A DNA stretch of 64,000 bases, taken from NCBI RefSeq assembly GCF_010468565.1, contig NZ_WUEG01000009.1:82519-146518 (forward strand), in the 5' to 3' direction. Position numbers and translations under genes: made by a program. The stretch comes from Allomuricauda sp. TY007 (GTDB taxonomy: Bacteria; Bacteroidota; Bacteroidia; Flavobacteriales; Flavobacteriaceae). The notes beneath the pieces are model-generated. The model searched no databases. It saw only the letters and a list, made by a program, of their open reading frames with translations, and had not been told where the DNA came from. Within the stretch, counting starts at the first letter, position 1. Each line of letters begins with the position of its first letter. Positions 36,930 to 47,014 of the stretch are shown here, in pieces.

Positions 36930-38474
36930 ATGACAAATGCCCACAAGGACGCTTTGTTTGTACTGATAAAATCGCTTTCCAAATCAGAAAAGCGGCAATT
37001 TAAACTCTATGTTGGCCGATTGGGGGTCAATACGGACGCTAAATTTTTGGCGCTGTTTAATTTATTGGATAAGATGCGGAAGTACGATGAGCGTCAAATT
37101 TTGGACAGTGGCATTGTCAAAAAATCACAGCTTTCCAATCTAAAGGCACATTTATACAAGCAAGTTTTGGTGAGTTTACGCTTGAATCCCGTGAACCAAA
37201 ATGTCCGGATTCAAATTAGGGAACAACTGGATTTTGCCACCATCCTTTATCAAAAGGGACTTTACAAACAAAGCTTGAAGATTTTGGAGAAGGCGAAAAG
37301 CTTCGCCATTGAGAATGAAGAAAAGAATGTGGCGTATGAAATCGTGGAACTGGAAAAGGTGATTGAAACCCAATACATTACCCGAAGTATTCCGGATAGG
37401 GCGGATGAACTCGCGGTTGAAGCCAAAGAACTTTCTGCACTAAACGTAATGACAAGCAAGCTTTCCAATCTTTCGTTGCAGTTATATGGAATGATGTTGA
37501 AAGTGGGATATGTGAGAAGTGATGAGGATCTTCAAAAAGTAAAGAGTTATTTTGACGAGCATTTGCCCAAATATGATATTGAAAAGTTGGGTTTCCGTGA
37601 AAAATTATGGTTGTACAAGGCACATTTGTGGTATAGCCTTTTGATTCAAGACTTTTTGTCAGCCTACAAATATGCCAGTAAATGGGTGGACTTGTTTTAC
37701 GAAAACAAACACATGATTCCGCTGAACCCTGTGTTCTTTTTAAAGGGCAATCATTACTTGTTGGAATCGCTTTTCTTTGTAAAATACGCATCGCAGTTTA
37801 GACAAACTTTGGAGCGCTTGGAAGAGCAAGTTCAAGATTCCGGTTTTCCTAAAAACGACAATATAAGTTCACTTGCCTTTTTGTATATCAATACTAATAA
37901 ATTAAACCTTCATTTTTTGGAAGGTACTTTTGATAAAGGCATTTACCTGGTCAATATTATTGAATATGGCATTAAAAAACACCGACAACAAATAGATGAA
38001 CATCATGTAATGTTGCTCTATTATAAAATTGCTTGTTTGTACTTTGGAAATGGGGACAACAAAAACTGTATCGCTTACCTCAAAAAAATTATTTCCAACA
38101 AAAAATTAAAGATGCGCGAGGATTTAATGTGTTTTGCAAGAGTGTTGAGCCTTGTGGCACATTATGAAGCGGGAATGGATTATCATTTGGAAGTACAGCT
38201 TAAGAGCACGTACAAGTTCTTACTGAAAATGAACGATTTGCACGAGGTTCAGAAAGAAATGATTAAGTTTCTAAGAAACCTTGGAAACATTTACCCTACC
38301 GATTTAAAAGGGGAGTTCCAAAAGTTGTACAATGAGTTAAAGAAATACGAGAACCATCCTTACGAGAAAAGGGCATTCTTGTATTTGGATATTCTTTCGT
38401 GGTTGGAAAGCCACTTGCAGAACAAGCCCGTAGGACAGATAATCAGGGAAAAAGCCTTGACAATTACTCGCTAG
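36930..38474 (+). CDS. Hypothetical conserved protein, helical repeat type
   Basis: 514-aa soluble protein, almost entirely alpha-helical, with TPR-like pairs (ILYQKGLYKQSLKILEKAKSF, LYYKIACLYFGNGDNKNCIAYLK) and no signal peptide or catalytic motif. The N-terminus HKDALFVLIKSLSKSEKRQFKLYV is a block I associate with a conserved flavobacterial protein of unknown function. Divergent from leuA. Its last 11 bases overlap the end of the convergent pseudouridine synthase gene at 38464-38474. A protein-interaction scaffold is the most that can be inferred. Confidence 0.85.
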   Translation: MTNAHKDALFVLIKSLSKSEKRQFKLYVGRLGVNTDAKFLALFNLLDKMRKYDERQILDSGIVKKSQLSNLKAHLYKQVLVSLRLNPVNQNVRIQIREQLDFATILYQKGLYKQSLKILEKAKSFAIENEEKNVAYEIVELEKVIETQYITRSIPDRADELAVEAKELSALNVMTSKLSNLSLQLYGMMLKVGYVRSDEDLQKVKSYFDEHLPKYDIEKLGFREKLWLYKAHLWYSLLIQDFLSAYKYASKWVDLFYENKHMIPLNPVFFLKGNHYLLESLFFVKYASQFRQTLERLEEQVQDSGFPKNDNISSLAFLYINTNKLNLHFLEGTFDKGIYLVNIIEYGIKKHRQQIDEHHVMLLYYKIACLYFGNGDNKNCIAYLKKIISNKKLKMREDLMCFARVLSLVAHYEAGMDYHLEVQLKSTYKFLLKMNDLHEVQKEMIKFLRNLGNIYPTDLKGEFQKLYNELKKYENHPYEKRAFLYLDILSWLESHLQNKPVGQIIREKALTITR

Positions 38475-39174
38475 CACAGGCGCTCCAGACGGGATCTTCA
38501 GGTGGAGGCGCCAAAAATGACATGGGTTCCTTTTGCACGGGGTGTACAATTACCAAACTTCTAGCATGTAGGTGGATGCCGCCATCCTTGTTACTGCGGT
38601 CGGCACCGTATTTTAAATCCCCTTTAATGGTACAACCTATGGCTGCCAATTGCGCCCTAATTTGATGGTGCCTGCCCGTTTTCAAATCAATTTCCAGCAA
38701 GAAATAATTATCCAGTTTTTTTATGATTTTGTAGTCCAGCTCGGCCTTTTTGCTGTTGGGAACTTCCTTTTCGTGGGCGTAGGATTTGTTTTGCTTGGGG
38801 TTGCGCACCAACCAATGAACTAAAGTTCCGCTTTCCTGTGGAGGTGCATTTTTTACTACCGCCCAATACACTTTTTTTGTCTCCCCTTCGGCGAACATTT
38901 TGTTGAGTCGGGGCAGGGCTTTGGATGTTTTGGCGAAAAGCACAATTCCTGATGTAGGACGGTCCAATCGATGCACTACACCCAAATACACATTGCCAGG
39001 TTTGTTATACTTTTCTTTAAGGTATTGCTTTACGACTTCGCTGAGGGGATCGTCACCTGTTTTATCTCCTTGAACAATATCGCCTACGCGTTTATTGACC
39101 ACAATTAAGTGGTTGTCCTCATAGAGCACTTGAAGATTCGATGGATTTGAATGTAGGGAATTGGTAATTGACAA
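38464..39174 (-). CDS. RluA family pseudouridine synthase
   Basis: 236-aa enzyme that isomerises uridine in rRNA or tRNA. The catalytic motif with the essential Asp is GVVHRLDRPTSGIVLFAKT (HRLDxxTSG), followed by the binding segment DLKTGRHHQIRAQLAAIGCTIKGDLKYGA. No S4 RNA-binding domain, as in TruC/RluA-like short forms; target not predictable. It follows panB by 14 bases on the same strand, so panB-rluA is probably one transcript. The stop region overlaps the 3' end of the convergent helical-repeat gene by 11 bases. Confidence 0.93.
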   Translation of the reverse strand: MSITNSLHSNPSNLQVLYEDNHLIVVNKRVGDIVQGDKTGDDPLSEVVKQYLKEKYNKPGNVYLGVVHRLDRPTSGIVLFAKTSKALPRLNKMFAEGETKKVYWAVVKNAPPQESGTLVHWLVRNPKQNKSYAHEKEVPNSKKAELDYKIIKKLDNYFLLEIDLKTGRHHQIRAQLAAIGCTIKGDLKYGADRSNKDGGIHLHARSLVIVHPVQKEPMSFLAPPPEDPVWSACASE

Positions 39175-39188
39175 TTGATTATTGTTAA

Positions 39189-40007
39189 TTAATACGATTC
39201 TTCGTCATTGGGGAAATCCTGACTTTTTACATCATCTACATATTGGGAAACGGCATTGCTCATTTCATCGTACAGATTCAAATATCTTCTCAAGAACCTG
39301 GGGTGGAACTCATGGGTCATTCCTAACATATCGTGCACAACCAGCACCTGTCCGTCCACATGGTTTCCAGCACCGATTCCAATAATGGGAATGGAAACGC
39401 TTTCTGCTACCTCTTTGGCCAATTTTGCTGGAATTTTTTCCAAAACAATAGCAAAACAGCCCAATTCTTCCAACAATTTGGCATCAGACTTTAGTTTTTC
39501 TGCCTCTTCTTCTTCCTTTGCACGAACCGTATAGGTGCCAAATTTATAGATGGATTGCGGGGTAAGCCCCAAGTGGCCCATCACAGGAATTCCCGCCTCC
39601 AAAATTCGGCTGATGGATATTTTAATTTCCTCCCCTCCTTCAACTTTTACGGCATGTGCACCACTTTCTTTCATAATTCGGATGGCGGAGCGCAAAGCTT
39701 CCTTGGAGTCTCCTTGGTAGCTCCCAAAAGGAATGTCCACCACAACCAAGGCCCGTTTGGCGGCCCTAACTACAGAAGTAGCGTGATAGATCATTTGATC
39801 TAGGGTGATGGGCAAAGTGGTTTCGTGCCCAGCCATTACATTACTGGCGGAATCACCTACCAAAATGGCATCTACATTGGCGCCATCCACGATTTTGGCC
39901 ATCGAATAATCGTAGGAGGTAAGCATGCTTATTTTTTCACCACGCTTTTTCATATCCACCAAGGATTTTACCGTTACCCTTTTATATTCTTTTTTAGCTG
40001 TAGACAT
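39189..40007 (-). CDS. panB: 3-methyl-2-oxobutanoate hydroxymethyltransferase
   Basis: First step of pantothenate (coenzyme A) synthesis: hydroxymethyl transfer from methylene-THF to 2-oxoisovalerate. The 272-aa protein carries the PanB signatures [53 protein letters not shown], the Mg/catalytic region AVKVEGG and the C-terminal [24 protein letters not shown]. Length is typical. ATG 40007 is the natural start. Upstream is a 70-base divergent gap to an NTF2-like gene. Confidence 0.98.
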   Translation of the reverse strand: MSTAKKEYKRVTVKSLVDMKKRGEKISMLTSYDYSMAKIVDGANVDAILVGDSASNVMAGHETTLPITLDQMIYHATSVVRAAKRALVVVDIPFGSYQGDSKEALRSAIRIMKESGAHAVKVEGGEEIKISISRILEAGIPVMGHLGLTPQSIYKFGTYTVRAKEEEEAEKLKSDAKLLEELGCFAIVLEKIPAKLAKEVAESVSIPIIGIGAGNHVDGQVLVVHDMLGMTHEFHPRFLRRYLNLYDEMSNAVSQYVDDVKSQDFPNDEESY

Positions 40008-40077
40008 CGTAATTTTATTTGATGGCTAAAAGTAAGCAGATTTGTTTAATTTAGGCTTCAATCAAAAAACTAATACC

Positions 40078-40557
40078 ATGAGAAAACTGTTAAGTTGCGT
40101 AGTATTTTTTGCTTTGGGTGTGTTTGGATATGCTCAAGGCCCAAATCCTTCAAATGAAGAAGCCAAAGAACAGGTTAAACAGGTGGTCGAAACCTTTTTT
40201 GAAGGTTTCCACAAGCAAGATTCAACCATCATAAAAAGTACCGTGGCCAACGAAATCGTGCTTCAAACCACGGGAAGAAATCCCGAAGGCAAGACACTTT
40301 TTAAGACGGAAGAGTTTTCAAAATTTTTAAAATCCATTGTAGGTATTCCAGAAACGACAAAGTTTGAGGAAAAACTTACTTCTTTCTCCATTCAGGTGGA
40401 CAGAACTATGGCCAATGCCTGGGTAGGATACGAATTTTGGCTCAACGGGGAGTTCAGTCACTGTGGCATCAATTCCTTCCAACTCATCAATTTTGATGGA
40501 GAATGGAAAATCATCTACCTGATAGATACCAGGGGCAAGGAAGGTTGTATGGATTAA
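40078..40557 (+). CDS. Secreted NTF2-like (SnoaL-type) protein
   Basis: 159-aa exported protein: signal peptide MRKLLSCVVFFALGVFGYAQ, then one NTF2-like fold (about residues 30-155; VKQVVETFFEGFHKQDSTIIKS, WVGYEFWLNGEFSHCGINSFQLI, GEWKIIYLIDTRG). Such proteins in Bacteroidota are common and of unknown activity. Start ATG 40078 is preferred over 40042 because the signal sequence begins there. Convergent with sdaA; the two stop codons share TTAA at 40554-40557. Confidence 0.9.
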   Translation: MRKLLSCVVFFALGVFGYAQGPNPSNEEAKEQVKQVVETFFEGFHKQDSTIIKSTVANEIVLQTTGRNPEGKTLFKTEEFSKFLKSIVGIPETTKFEEKLTSFSIQVDRTMANAWVGYEFWLNGEFSHCGINSFQLINFDGEWKIIYLIDTRGKEGCMD

Positions 40558-41978
40558 CAATCACTCAAAAATACGCCTACGGCAAGTCCTCCTTCAGAGG
40601 TTTCTTTGTATTTGGAGCTCATGTCCTTTGCGGTTTCCCACATGGTGTTTACCACTTTGTCCAACGGTACCTTTACTTCACTTGGGTCGGTATCCAATGC
40701 CAGTTCTGCCGCGTTTATGGCTTTAATGGCCCCCATGGCGTTACGTTCTATGCAGGGTACTTGAACCAAACCACCGATAGGGTCACAAGTCAAACCTAAG
40801 TGATGCTCCATGGCAATTTCGGCAGCAATCAATACTTGTTCGGGAGAACCACCCATAAGTTCGGTGAGCCCCGCAGCGGCCATGGCCGATGACACACCGA
40901 TTTCCGCTTGGCAGCCACCCATGGCCGCGGAAATGGTAGCTCCTTTTTTAAAGATGCTTCCCACTTCGCTGGCAACCAACAAAAATTGTTTTACATCATC
41001 AAAATTGGCATCGTGGTTTTCAATGACCATATAATACATTAAAACTGCGGGGATAACCCCTGCGCTACCGTTGGTTGGAGCAGTAACCACTCGACCCAAG
41101 GAAGCATTCACTTCATTAACGCTGAGTGCAAAACAGCTTACCCATTTAATGATTTGTCGGAATTTAACTTCAGTATCCCGGATGCTCTCCAACCATTCCT
41201 GCGGATTGGAGTAGGGGACGTCCCCTTTCAGTTTTTGATGCATCTCATAGGCGCGTCGCTTTACGTTTAAACCACCCGGTAGCTTTCCTTCGGTGTGGCA
41301 GCCAACGTACAGGCATTCCAGCATGGTCTTCCAAATGCGGGCAATACCTTTATCTATTTCTGATTCGGTGCGCAGAGAAAGTTCGTTTTCCATCACAATT
41401 TGAGAGATGGACTTGTTTTGAGCATTACAGTGTTGAAGCAGTTCCTCTCCGGTTTTTACGGGATGTGGAAAGGTTTTAAAGGTCTCTTTGTTTTCTTTGG
41501 CATGAACGAGTTCTTCTTTAACCACAAATCCACCACCAATGGAGTAGTAGGTTTCGGAGATTGTTTCTCCGTTGGTCAGTTCGGCTTCAAACCGCATACC
41601 GTTGGCATGAAAAGGAAGGAACTCTTTCTTGAACACAATGTCATTCATAAAACTGAACGGAATCTCTCGCTTTCCACCAAAATTGAGTTTGTTTTCGACC
41701 TTGACGCCGTCTATTCTTCCTGAAATACTGTCAATGTCAACAGTTTCAGGGTCAGTGCCCAACAATCCCATTACCACTGCAATATCGGTGGCGTGTCCTT
41801 TTCCCGTGAGGCAAAGCGACCCGTACAGATACGCCTTAATGGATTGGACATCATCAAAAACCGCTTGTTCCTCAAGCTCGGCTATCCAACGTTCGGCGGC
41901 ACGCCAAGGGCCCAAGGTGTGGGAGCTGGAAGGCCCAACACCGATCTTAAGCATATCAAACAAACTTATGCACTCCAT
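40554..41978 (-). CDS. sdaA: L-serine ammonia-lyase (iron-sulfur type)
   Basis: 474-aa single-chain L-serine dehydratase giving pyruvate and ammonia. The N-terminal beta domain begins [20 protein letters not shown]; the alpha domain has the cluster cysteines in [29 protein letters not shown] and the substrate region [15 protein letters not shown]. Oxygen-sensitive 4Fe-4S chemistry by family. Promoter element TATATTTG at 41997-42004 (minus). Start ATG 41978. Divergent from dnaK with 231 bases between. Confidence 0.97.
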   Translation of the reverse strand: MECISLFDMLKIGVGPSSSHTLGPWRAAERWIAELEEQAVFDDVQSIKAYLYGSLCLTGKGHATDIAVVMGLLGTDPETVDIDSISGRIDGVKVENKLNFGGKREIPFSFMNDIVFKKEFLPFHANGMRFEAELTNGETISETYYSIGGGFVVKEELVHAKENKETFKTFPHPVKTGEELLQHCNAQNKSISQIVMENELSLRTESEIDKGIARIWKTMLECLYVGCHTEGKLPGGLNVKRRAYEMHQKLKGDVPYSNPQEWLESIRDTEVKFRQIIKWVSCFALSVNEVNASLGRVVTAPTNGSAGVIPAVLMYYMVIENHDANFDDVKQFLLVASEVGSIFKKGATISAAMGGCQAEIGVSSAMAAAGLTELMGGSPEQVLIAAEIAMEHHLGLTCDPIGGLVQVPCIERNAMGAIKAINAAELALDTDPSEVKVPLDKVVNTMWETAKDMSSKYKETSEGGLAVGVFLSDC

Positions 41979-41996
41979 AAACTCAATTTACAGTCT

Positions 41997-42004
41997 CAAA
42001 TATA
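41997..42004 (-). promoter_or_regulatory. -7 promoter element of sdaA
   Basis: Minus-strand TATATTTG, about 19 bases before the ATG; leader of about 13 nt. Confidence 0.65.
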
Positions 42005-42113
42005 GGAAGCTAAACGGGATAAAATGCGAATATTTATATATCCAAATAGTTTTTTCAAAATTGATTAGAATACCTGCAATTTTTACTGAGATTTTGAAAG
42101 GTTTTGATGATTG

Positions 42114-42130
42114 TATGACAGCTTGTCATA
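42114..42130. promoter_or_regulatory. Palindrome TATGACA-GCT-TGTCATA before dnaK
   Basis: Perfect 7-bp arms, about 80 bases before the dnaK ATG and 11 bases upstream of the TGG-N8-TTGACAT motif. Candidate heat-shock operator or activator site. Confidence 0.5.
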
Positions 42131-42140
42131 TTCTTGGTCG

Positions 42141-42158
42141 TGGCATAATCATTGACAT
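42141..42158 (+). promoter_or_regulatory. Candidate heat-shock promoter motif before dnaK
   Basis: TGGCATAATCATTGACAT, related to the clpB motif at 12848-12865. The TGG-to-TTG spacing is that of sigma-54 promoters, but the -12 GC is GA at both genes, so a true sigma-54 site is doubtful. No TAnnTTTG element is present before dnaK. Confidence 0.4.
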
Positions 42159-42209
42159 TTTAAGAGCGAAACGAAAACGAATTTTTAAACAGATATAACT
42201 TTAGATACG

Positions 42210-44138
42210 ATGAGCAAGATTATAGGTATAGACTTAGGTACGACCAACTCCTGCGTCTCTGTAATGGAAGGTAACGAACCTGTGGTAATTCCAAATGCCG
42301 AGGGTAAACGTACCACTCCATCGATGATTGCATTTGTTGAAGGTGGGGAGATCAAGGTCGGCGATCCCGCAAAAAGACAAGCCGTGACCAACCCTCACAA
42401 AACAATTTATTCCATTAAGCGATTTATGGGTAACAAGTACTCAGAATCCAGCAAGGAAGCCAAAAGGGTTCCTTACAAAGTGGTAAAGGGAGACAACGAT
42501 ACTCCTAGAGTGGATGTTGACGGACGTATGTACACACCACAGGAATTGTCTGCCATGATTCTTCAGAAAATGAAGAAGACTGCTGAGGATTATTTGGGAC
42601 AAGATGTAACCAGAGCGGTAATTACAGTTCCAGCATATTTTAACGATTCACAAAGACAGGCCACCAAAGAAGCTGGCGAAATTGCAGGTCTTACCGTGGA
42701 ACGAATCATTAACGAGCCAACTGCTGCATCTTTGGCATATGGTCTCGATAAAAAGGACACAGACCAGAAAATAGTGGTATTTGACTTTGGTGGTGGTACA
42801 CATGACGTTTCCATTCTTGAATTGGGTGACGGAGTGTTTGAAGTATTGGCCACGGATGGTGATACCCACTTGGGTGGTGATGATGTTGACCAAAAAATTA
42901 TTGATTGGTTGGCCGAAGAGTTCAAGAAGGATGAAGATATGGACCTTCGTGAAGACCCAATGGCGTTGCAACGTTTGAGGGAAGCTGCTGAAAAGGCAAA
43001 AATCGAGTTGTCTTCTTCTGCACAGACAGAAATCAACTTGCCTTACGTTACAGCTACTGCTTCAGGACCAAAGCACTTGGTAAGAACATTGTCCCGTTCC
43101 AAATTTGAGCAATTGATCGCCGATTTGGTAAAAAGAACAATCGAGCCCTGTGAGAAAGCATTGAAGTCCGCAGGACTTTCCAAAAGCGATATCGATGAAA
43201 TTATCTTGGTAGGTGGTTCTACCCGTATCCCTGCGGTACAGGAAGCCGTTGAGAAATTCTTCGGCAAAAAACCATCCAAAGGGGTTAACCCAGATGAGGT
43301 TGTGGCCATTGGTGCCGCTATCCAAGGTGGTGTATTGACAGGAGACGTAAAAGATGTACTTCTGTTGGATGTTACCCCACTTTCTTTGGGTATCGAAACC
43401 ATGGGAAGCGTGTTCACTAAATTGATTGAGGCAAACACAACCATCCCAACCAAGAAATCACAGGTATTCTCCACAGCAGCGGACAATCAACCTTCGGTTG
43501 AAATCCACGTATTGCAAGGGGAGCGTCCAATGGCGGCAGATAACAAGACCATTGGTAGGTTCCACTTGGATGGAATTCCACCAGCGCCAAGAGGTACACC
43601 CCAAATTGAAGTAACCTTCGATATTGATGCCAACGGTATCATCAAGGTTTCTGCGACTGATAAAGCCACTGGCAAATCGCAAGACATCCGAATCGAGGCA
43701 TCTTCTGGATTGACGGAAGAAGAAATCGAAAAGATGAAAGCGGAAGCTGAGGCCAATGCCGAGGCGGATAAGAAAGCCAAGGAAACTGCTGATAAGTTGA
43801 ACGAGGCCGACGCCATGATCTTCCAAACTGAAAAGCAATTGAGCGAGTTCGGCGATAAATTGTCCGACGACAAGAAAAAGCCGATCGAAGATGCTTTGGA
43901 AGAATTGAAAAAGGCTTTTGAAGGCAAGGACCTAGCGGTTATAGAGCCAGCTTTGGAAAAAATCAACGAAGCATGGAAAGTAGCTTCCGAAGAAATGTAC
44001 AAAGCCCAAGCCGAAGCACAGGGTGGCGCTGCAGGAGCAGGAGCTGCTGGGGGAGACGCAACCGGTGGCGATAGCGCTGGAAAGGGAGCCTCTGAAGGAG
44101 ACAACGTGGAAGACGTAGACTTCGAAGAAGTCAAGTAG
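42210..44138 (+). CDS. dnaK: Molecular chaperone DnaK (Hsp70)
   Basis: ATP-dependent chaperone that binds unfolded segments with DnaJ and GrpE, and feeds ClpB. The 642-aa protein starts [21 protein letters not shown], has the ATPase motifs [39 protein letters not shown] and [12 protein letters not shown], the substrate domain from about 390, and a Gly/Ala-rich C-terminal tail ([16 protein letters not shown]) ending DVDFEEVK. The gene stands alone, without grpE or dnaJ. The DNA just after the stop is odd: a 44-bp palindromic insert and then a second, silent-site-diverged copy of the last eight codons (44183-44206). Confidence 0.98.
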   Translation: MSKIIGIDLGTTNSCVSVMEGNEPVVIPNAEGKRTTPSMIAFVEGGEIKVGDPAKRQAVTNPHKTIYSIKRFMGNKYSESSKEAKRVPYKVVKGDNDTPRVDVDGRMYTPQELSAMILQKMKKTAEDYLGQDVTRAVITVPAYFNDSQRQATKEAGEIAGLTVERIINEPTAASLAYGLDKKDTDQKIVVFDFGGGTHDVSILELGDGVFEVLATDGDTHLGGDDVDQKIIDWLAEEFKKDEDMDLREDPMALQRLREAAEKAKIELSSSAQTEINLPYVTATASGPKHLVRTLSRSKFEQLIADLVKRTIEPCEKALKSAGLSKSDIDEIILVGGSTRIPAVQEAVEKFFGKKPSKGVNPDEVVAIGAAIQGGVLTGDVKDVLLLDVTPLSLGIETMGSVFTKLIEANTTIPTKKSQVFSTAADNQPSVEIHVLQGERPMAADNKTIGRFHLDGIPPAPRGTPQIEVTFDIDANGIIKVSATDKATGKSQDIRIEASSGLTEEEIEKMKAEAEANAEADKKAKETADKLNEADAMIFQTEKQLSEFGDKLSDDKKKPIEDALEELKKAFEGKDLAVIEPALEKINEAWKVASEEMYKAQAEAQGGAAGAGAAGGDATGGDSAGKGASEGDNVEDVDFEEVK

Positions 44139-44182
44139 CCTGTCCTGAGTGCCCGCCTGCCGGACGGGCAGGAAGTCGAAGG
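44139..44182. repeat. REP-like insert between two copies of the dnaK 3' end
   Basis: TGTCCTGAGTG and AAGTCGAAGGA, the halves of a widespread short palindrome, enclose a second palindrome CCCGCCTGCCGGACGGGCAGG-like core (given here in pieces: CCCGCCTGCC and GGACGGGCAGG). Confidence 0.75.
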
Positions 44183-44206
44183 ATAGACTTCGAGGAAGTG
44201 AAATAA
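44183..44206 (+). pseudogene. Second copy of the dnaK terminal codons
   Basis: 24 bases matching 44115-44138 at 19 positions. Read in the dnaK frame it gives IDFEEVK and stop TAA. Four of the five differences are at third codon positions, so both copies look as if they evolved as coding sequence. Confidence 0.6.
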
Positions 44207-44229
44207 GCTCACTTAATTTATATAAATAG

Positions 44230-44261
44230 AAAAACCCTGATCATATGGTCAGGGTTTTTTG
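44230..44261 (+). terminator. Intrinsic terminator after dnaK
   Basis: Stem AAAACCCTGA/TCAGGGTTTT with an eight-base loop and a following T run. Confidence 0.9.
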
Positions 44262-44415
44262 TTTGGTAGCTAAGTTGATACAACTTAATCATCAAAAATT
44301 AAGCTGACAGTGAACACCTACATTATTTTTTGTATTTTTAGAATACCCTTGGATTAATTTATTACTCCAATTCGTGAAAAGTTCTCCCATATGGTAAACC
44401 CACATCATCGATATT

Positions 44416-46812
44416 ATGAAAAATTATGGTAGAGCATACTTTTTGTTAGGTATTGTATTCTTTTCTTTCTTCACAGTTTTCGCCCAAAACTCAATTTATA
44501 ATCTTAATAGTGAGCGCTGGAAGGAGTTTTCGTTCAACTTTCAACAAAATTTTCAAGATTCTTTGGCTTTATGGCCTGAACGGGTGTTGCTTCAAATTGC
44601 CAATAAAAATGTCAACGGTGATAACCCTATTTTTTTCAAAGTATACCTTTTCTCGGGGAGTCAACCTTTAATGTATAGTAAGAGCGGAGTTTTACACTTG
44701 GAGTTATTGGATGATGATGGAGTTTTGCTGAAAAGACAATTCCACAAGATAGTTGACGGTGCGGTTGAAGGACAGCTTGAACTTCCGCGGAAGGTTGCGC
44801 CCGGAAATTATTCGGTTAAGGCGTACACCCGCTGGTCCCAAAATTATGGTGCTGATTTTGTCGCACGGGAGCAGATTCAAATAGGGGATATAGAGACTTT
44901 TGAAAATAAGGAAAATACAACTTCTCGAATTTCAATTATACCCGAGGGAGGAACGCTTTTGAGCGGTCACAAAAATAGGGTTATTGTGCAGACTCCAAAA
45001 AATCAAAATGGAGATGGAAGAATAGTAAATAAAGACAAACAAGAAGTAGCTGAGGTTTCTTTTTATTCATCAGGTTTGGGAACAGCCGTTTTTGAACCAA
45101 GGAAAGGGGAGGAGTATTATTTGGAATTAGCAGATGGAACCCTTTCTCCGGTTCCAAAAGCTAAAAAGGAGGGGTATCTTTTGCATGCGAACAATTTGGA
45201 TAAGGATAACGCAAGAGTCCGTGTTACCATATCCAACAAAGAACAAGATGTAGTGTTGATAGGGGAGTCGGGAGGTATAAAATACTTTGAAAAGAAGTTG
45301 AGTTTTGGAAAAGAAAATATGTTGGATATGGTTCTTTCCAAAAGGAATTTTCCTCAAGGCACTTTTAACTTAAAGTTGGTGGACCATCTTGGCACTGAAT
45401 TGGCAAAAAGGCCCATTTGGATAGCACACAAAAAGCTTCAAATTGATATTGAACCGATTGATTCGGATGACGAAACGGATTTGAGATCGTATAAAATCAA
45501 GGTAACCGATGGCAACAATAGACCTGTGAAGTCGCAACTGGCCTTGAGCGTGAATCAATATGGTTTGGAAGTTAAAAAGAATTTTGATTCAGATATTTTT
45601 GAGCAAAATGATTTGTTTGCGTTTTCCAATATCTCCGAAGAGAGCGAAATTTCATCCTACAGAAAAGAATCGTTCCTAAAGGATTTATATGTCTTGTCGT
45701 CCAAAACCGAATCCGATGTATCATTTTTAGATAAAAATAATATCTCTGATGTCAAATTTCCGTTTCAAAAAGGATTGGAAATAATTGGCCATACCTACGA
45801 TTTGAACAACAATCTTTTGAGCAATACAAAAATTCAATTGGTTGCAACAAGTGAGAAAGGTGTTTGGGTCGGGGAGGCCCAGACAGATGCCCAAGGAGTA
45901 ATTAAACTGAAGGATATTCAGATAGAGGGCAAAGCAACATTGGTTGCCAGGACAAAGGGCGAGGATGTTAAATCCAGATTGGTCAAGATTGTTCCGTTTA
46001 ATATGGTGGAAAAGAAGAAAAATGTATTGGTTCCCTACGTGATGAATCCGCAAGAGCAAAAAGCCAATGACCCAACCATTGCTCAGAAACCTTTTAATAG
46101 TGATGCATCGGGAAAAACCATTGAACTGGAAGAGGTCGAAGTGGTTGAAAAAGATATGGAACGAAAGAAACTAACCCCATCACTTTATGGGATTGAAGTG
46201 CCACCAAATCGGGTAAACTTCCAAGATTTTGATAAGCCTAAAAGTTTGCCCCAGTTGTTGGCGGAGTTGCCAGGTGTTATGGTAAGTGGTGTTGGAACTT
46301 TAAATCCGTCTGCAGCTATATTGGGTGCTTCTGGACCGATTTTATGGGTTTTGGATGGTTTTCCTTTAAATCAAACAGGGGGTACACATTTGGGTACTGC
46401 ATCATCAAGCCCTTTGAGCGAAATTATGGCAATGGCCACAGATAGAGATATAGAGCGCATAGAATTGTTAAAGGGGCCAGAGGCTTCCATATTTGGCAGT
46501 AGGGGGTCTGGCGGCGTATTTATCATATATACCCGAACGGGGAACGAACTGGAGTATATTCCCCGAAAGGATGCCCAATTGACTTTTGAAGGTTACAGTG
46601 CTGCCATGGATTTCAATGCGTACAAAGAAAGACTATCAAAAAGAAAAGAAGACAAGATGGACTTACTATACTGGAATCCAAATTTACAAACAGATGAAGA
46701 TGGTGCGGCTATCATTACAATACCGATACCTCGAGATGTTCCTTCAATTAGGATTGAGGCCAGTGCGATTTCTGTGGATGGAAAAATAGGAGCGTCTGGT
46801 AAAGTATTTTGA
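44416..46812 (+). CDS. MG2-like protein with TonB plug domain and no beta-barrel
   Basis: 798-aa exported protein (signal MKNYGRAYFLLGIVFFSFFT, cleaved near FAQ). It begins with macroglobulin MG2-like beta domains (about 50-160, FFKVYLFSGSQPLMY, LPRKVAPGNYSVKAYTRW), more beta repeats to about 560, and then a TonB-dependent receptor plug (about 600-710; LPQLLAELPGVMVSG, WVLDGFPLN, RIELLKGPEASIFGSRGSGGVFIIYTR). After the plug only 85 residues remain, far too few for the 22-strand barrel. The family is known in Bacteroidota; role not established, possibly a partner of an outer-membrane receptor. Palindromic element copy 2 follows. Confidence 0.88.
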   Translation: MKNYGRAYFLLGIVFFSFFTVFAQNSIYNLNSERWKEFSFNFQQNFQDSLALWPERVLLQIANKNVNGDNPIFFKVYLFSGSQPLMYSKSGVLHLELLDDDGVLLKRQFHKIVDGAVEGQLELPRKVAPGNYSVKAYTRWSQNYGADFVAREQIQIGDIETFENKENTTSRISIIPEGGTLLSGHKNRVIVQTPKNQNGDGRIVNKDKQEVAEVSFYSSGLGTAVFEPRKGEEYYLELADGTLSPVPKAKKEGYLLHANNLDKDNARVRVTISNKEQDVVLIGESGGIKYFEKKLSFGKENMLDMVLSKRNFPQGTFNLKLVDHLGTELAKRPIWIAHKKLQIDIEPIDSDDETDLRSYKIKVTDGNNRPVKSQLALSVNQYGLEVKKNFDSDIFEQNDLFAFSNISEESEISSYRKESFLKDLYVLSSKTESDVSFLDKNNISDVKFPFQKGLEIIGHTYDLNNNLLSNTKIQLVATSEKGVWVGEAQTDAQGVIKLKDIQIEGKATLVARTKGEDVKSRLVKIVPFNMVEKKKNVLVPYVMNPQEQKANDPTIAQKPFNSDASGKTIELEEVEVVEKDMERKKLTPSLYGIEVPPNRVNFQDFDKPKSLPQLLAELPGVMVSGVGTLNPSAAILGASGPILWVLDGFPLNQTGGTHLGTASSSPLSEIMAMATDRDIERIELLKGPEASIFGSRGSGGVFIIYTRTGNELEYIPRKDAQLTFEGYSAAMDFNAYKERLSKRKEDKMDLLYWNPNLQTDEDGAAIITIPIPRDVPSIRIEASAISVDGKIGASGKVF

Positions 46813-46836
46813 ATATCATTCGAGCGAGAAATAAAT

Positions 46837-46989
46837 AAGGCTGTCTAAAAAATCAATTGTCGTCAACCTGAACACGTTTCAGGTTCCCATAATTATTTGT
46901 ACACCAAAACGATGAGATTCTGAAATACCTTGCCTGCCGGCAGGCAGGAATTCAGAATGACGAGTCTCTTATATTTTTTAGACAGCCTT
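46837..46989. repeat. Palindromic intergenic element, copy 2
   Basis: 153 bp between convergent genes. The ends AAGGCTGTCTAAAAAAT (46837-46853) and its inverse (46973-46989) match perfectly over 17 bp. Inside: a hairpin ACCTGAACACGTTTCAGGTT, then GATTCTGAAATAC..AATTCAGAATGACG whose loop holds the nested palindrome GCCTGCCGGCAGGC. Confidence 0.9.
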
Positions 46990-47014
46990 TTTTTGTGGCG
47001 AGTCTCTAACAAAT

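Noticed and set aside
42141..42158. Sigma-54 promoter for dnaK
   Set aside because: The -24 TGGCA and the spacing fit, but the invariant -12 GC is GA, as it also is at clpB.
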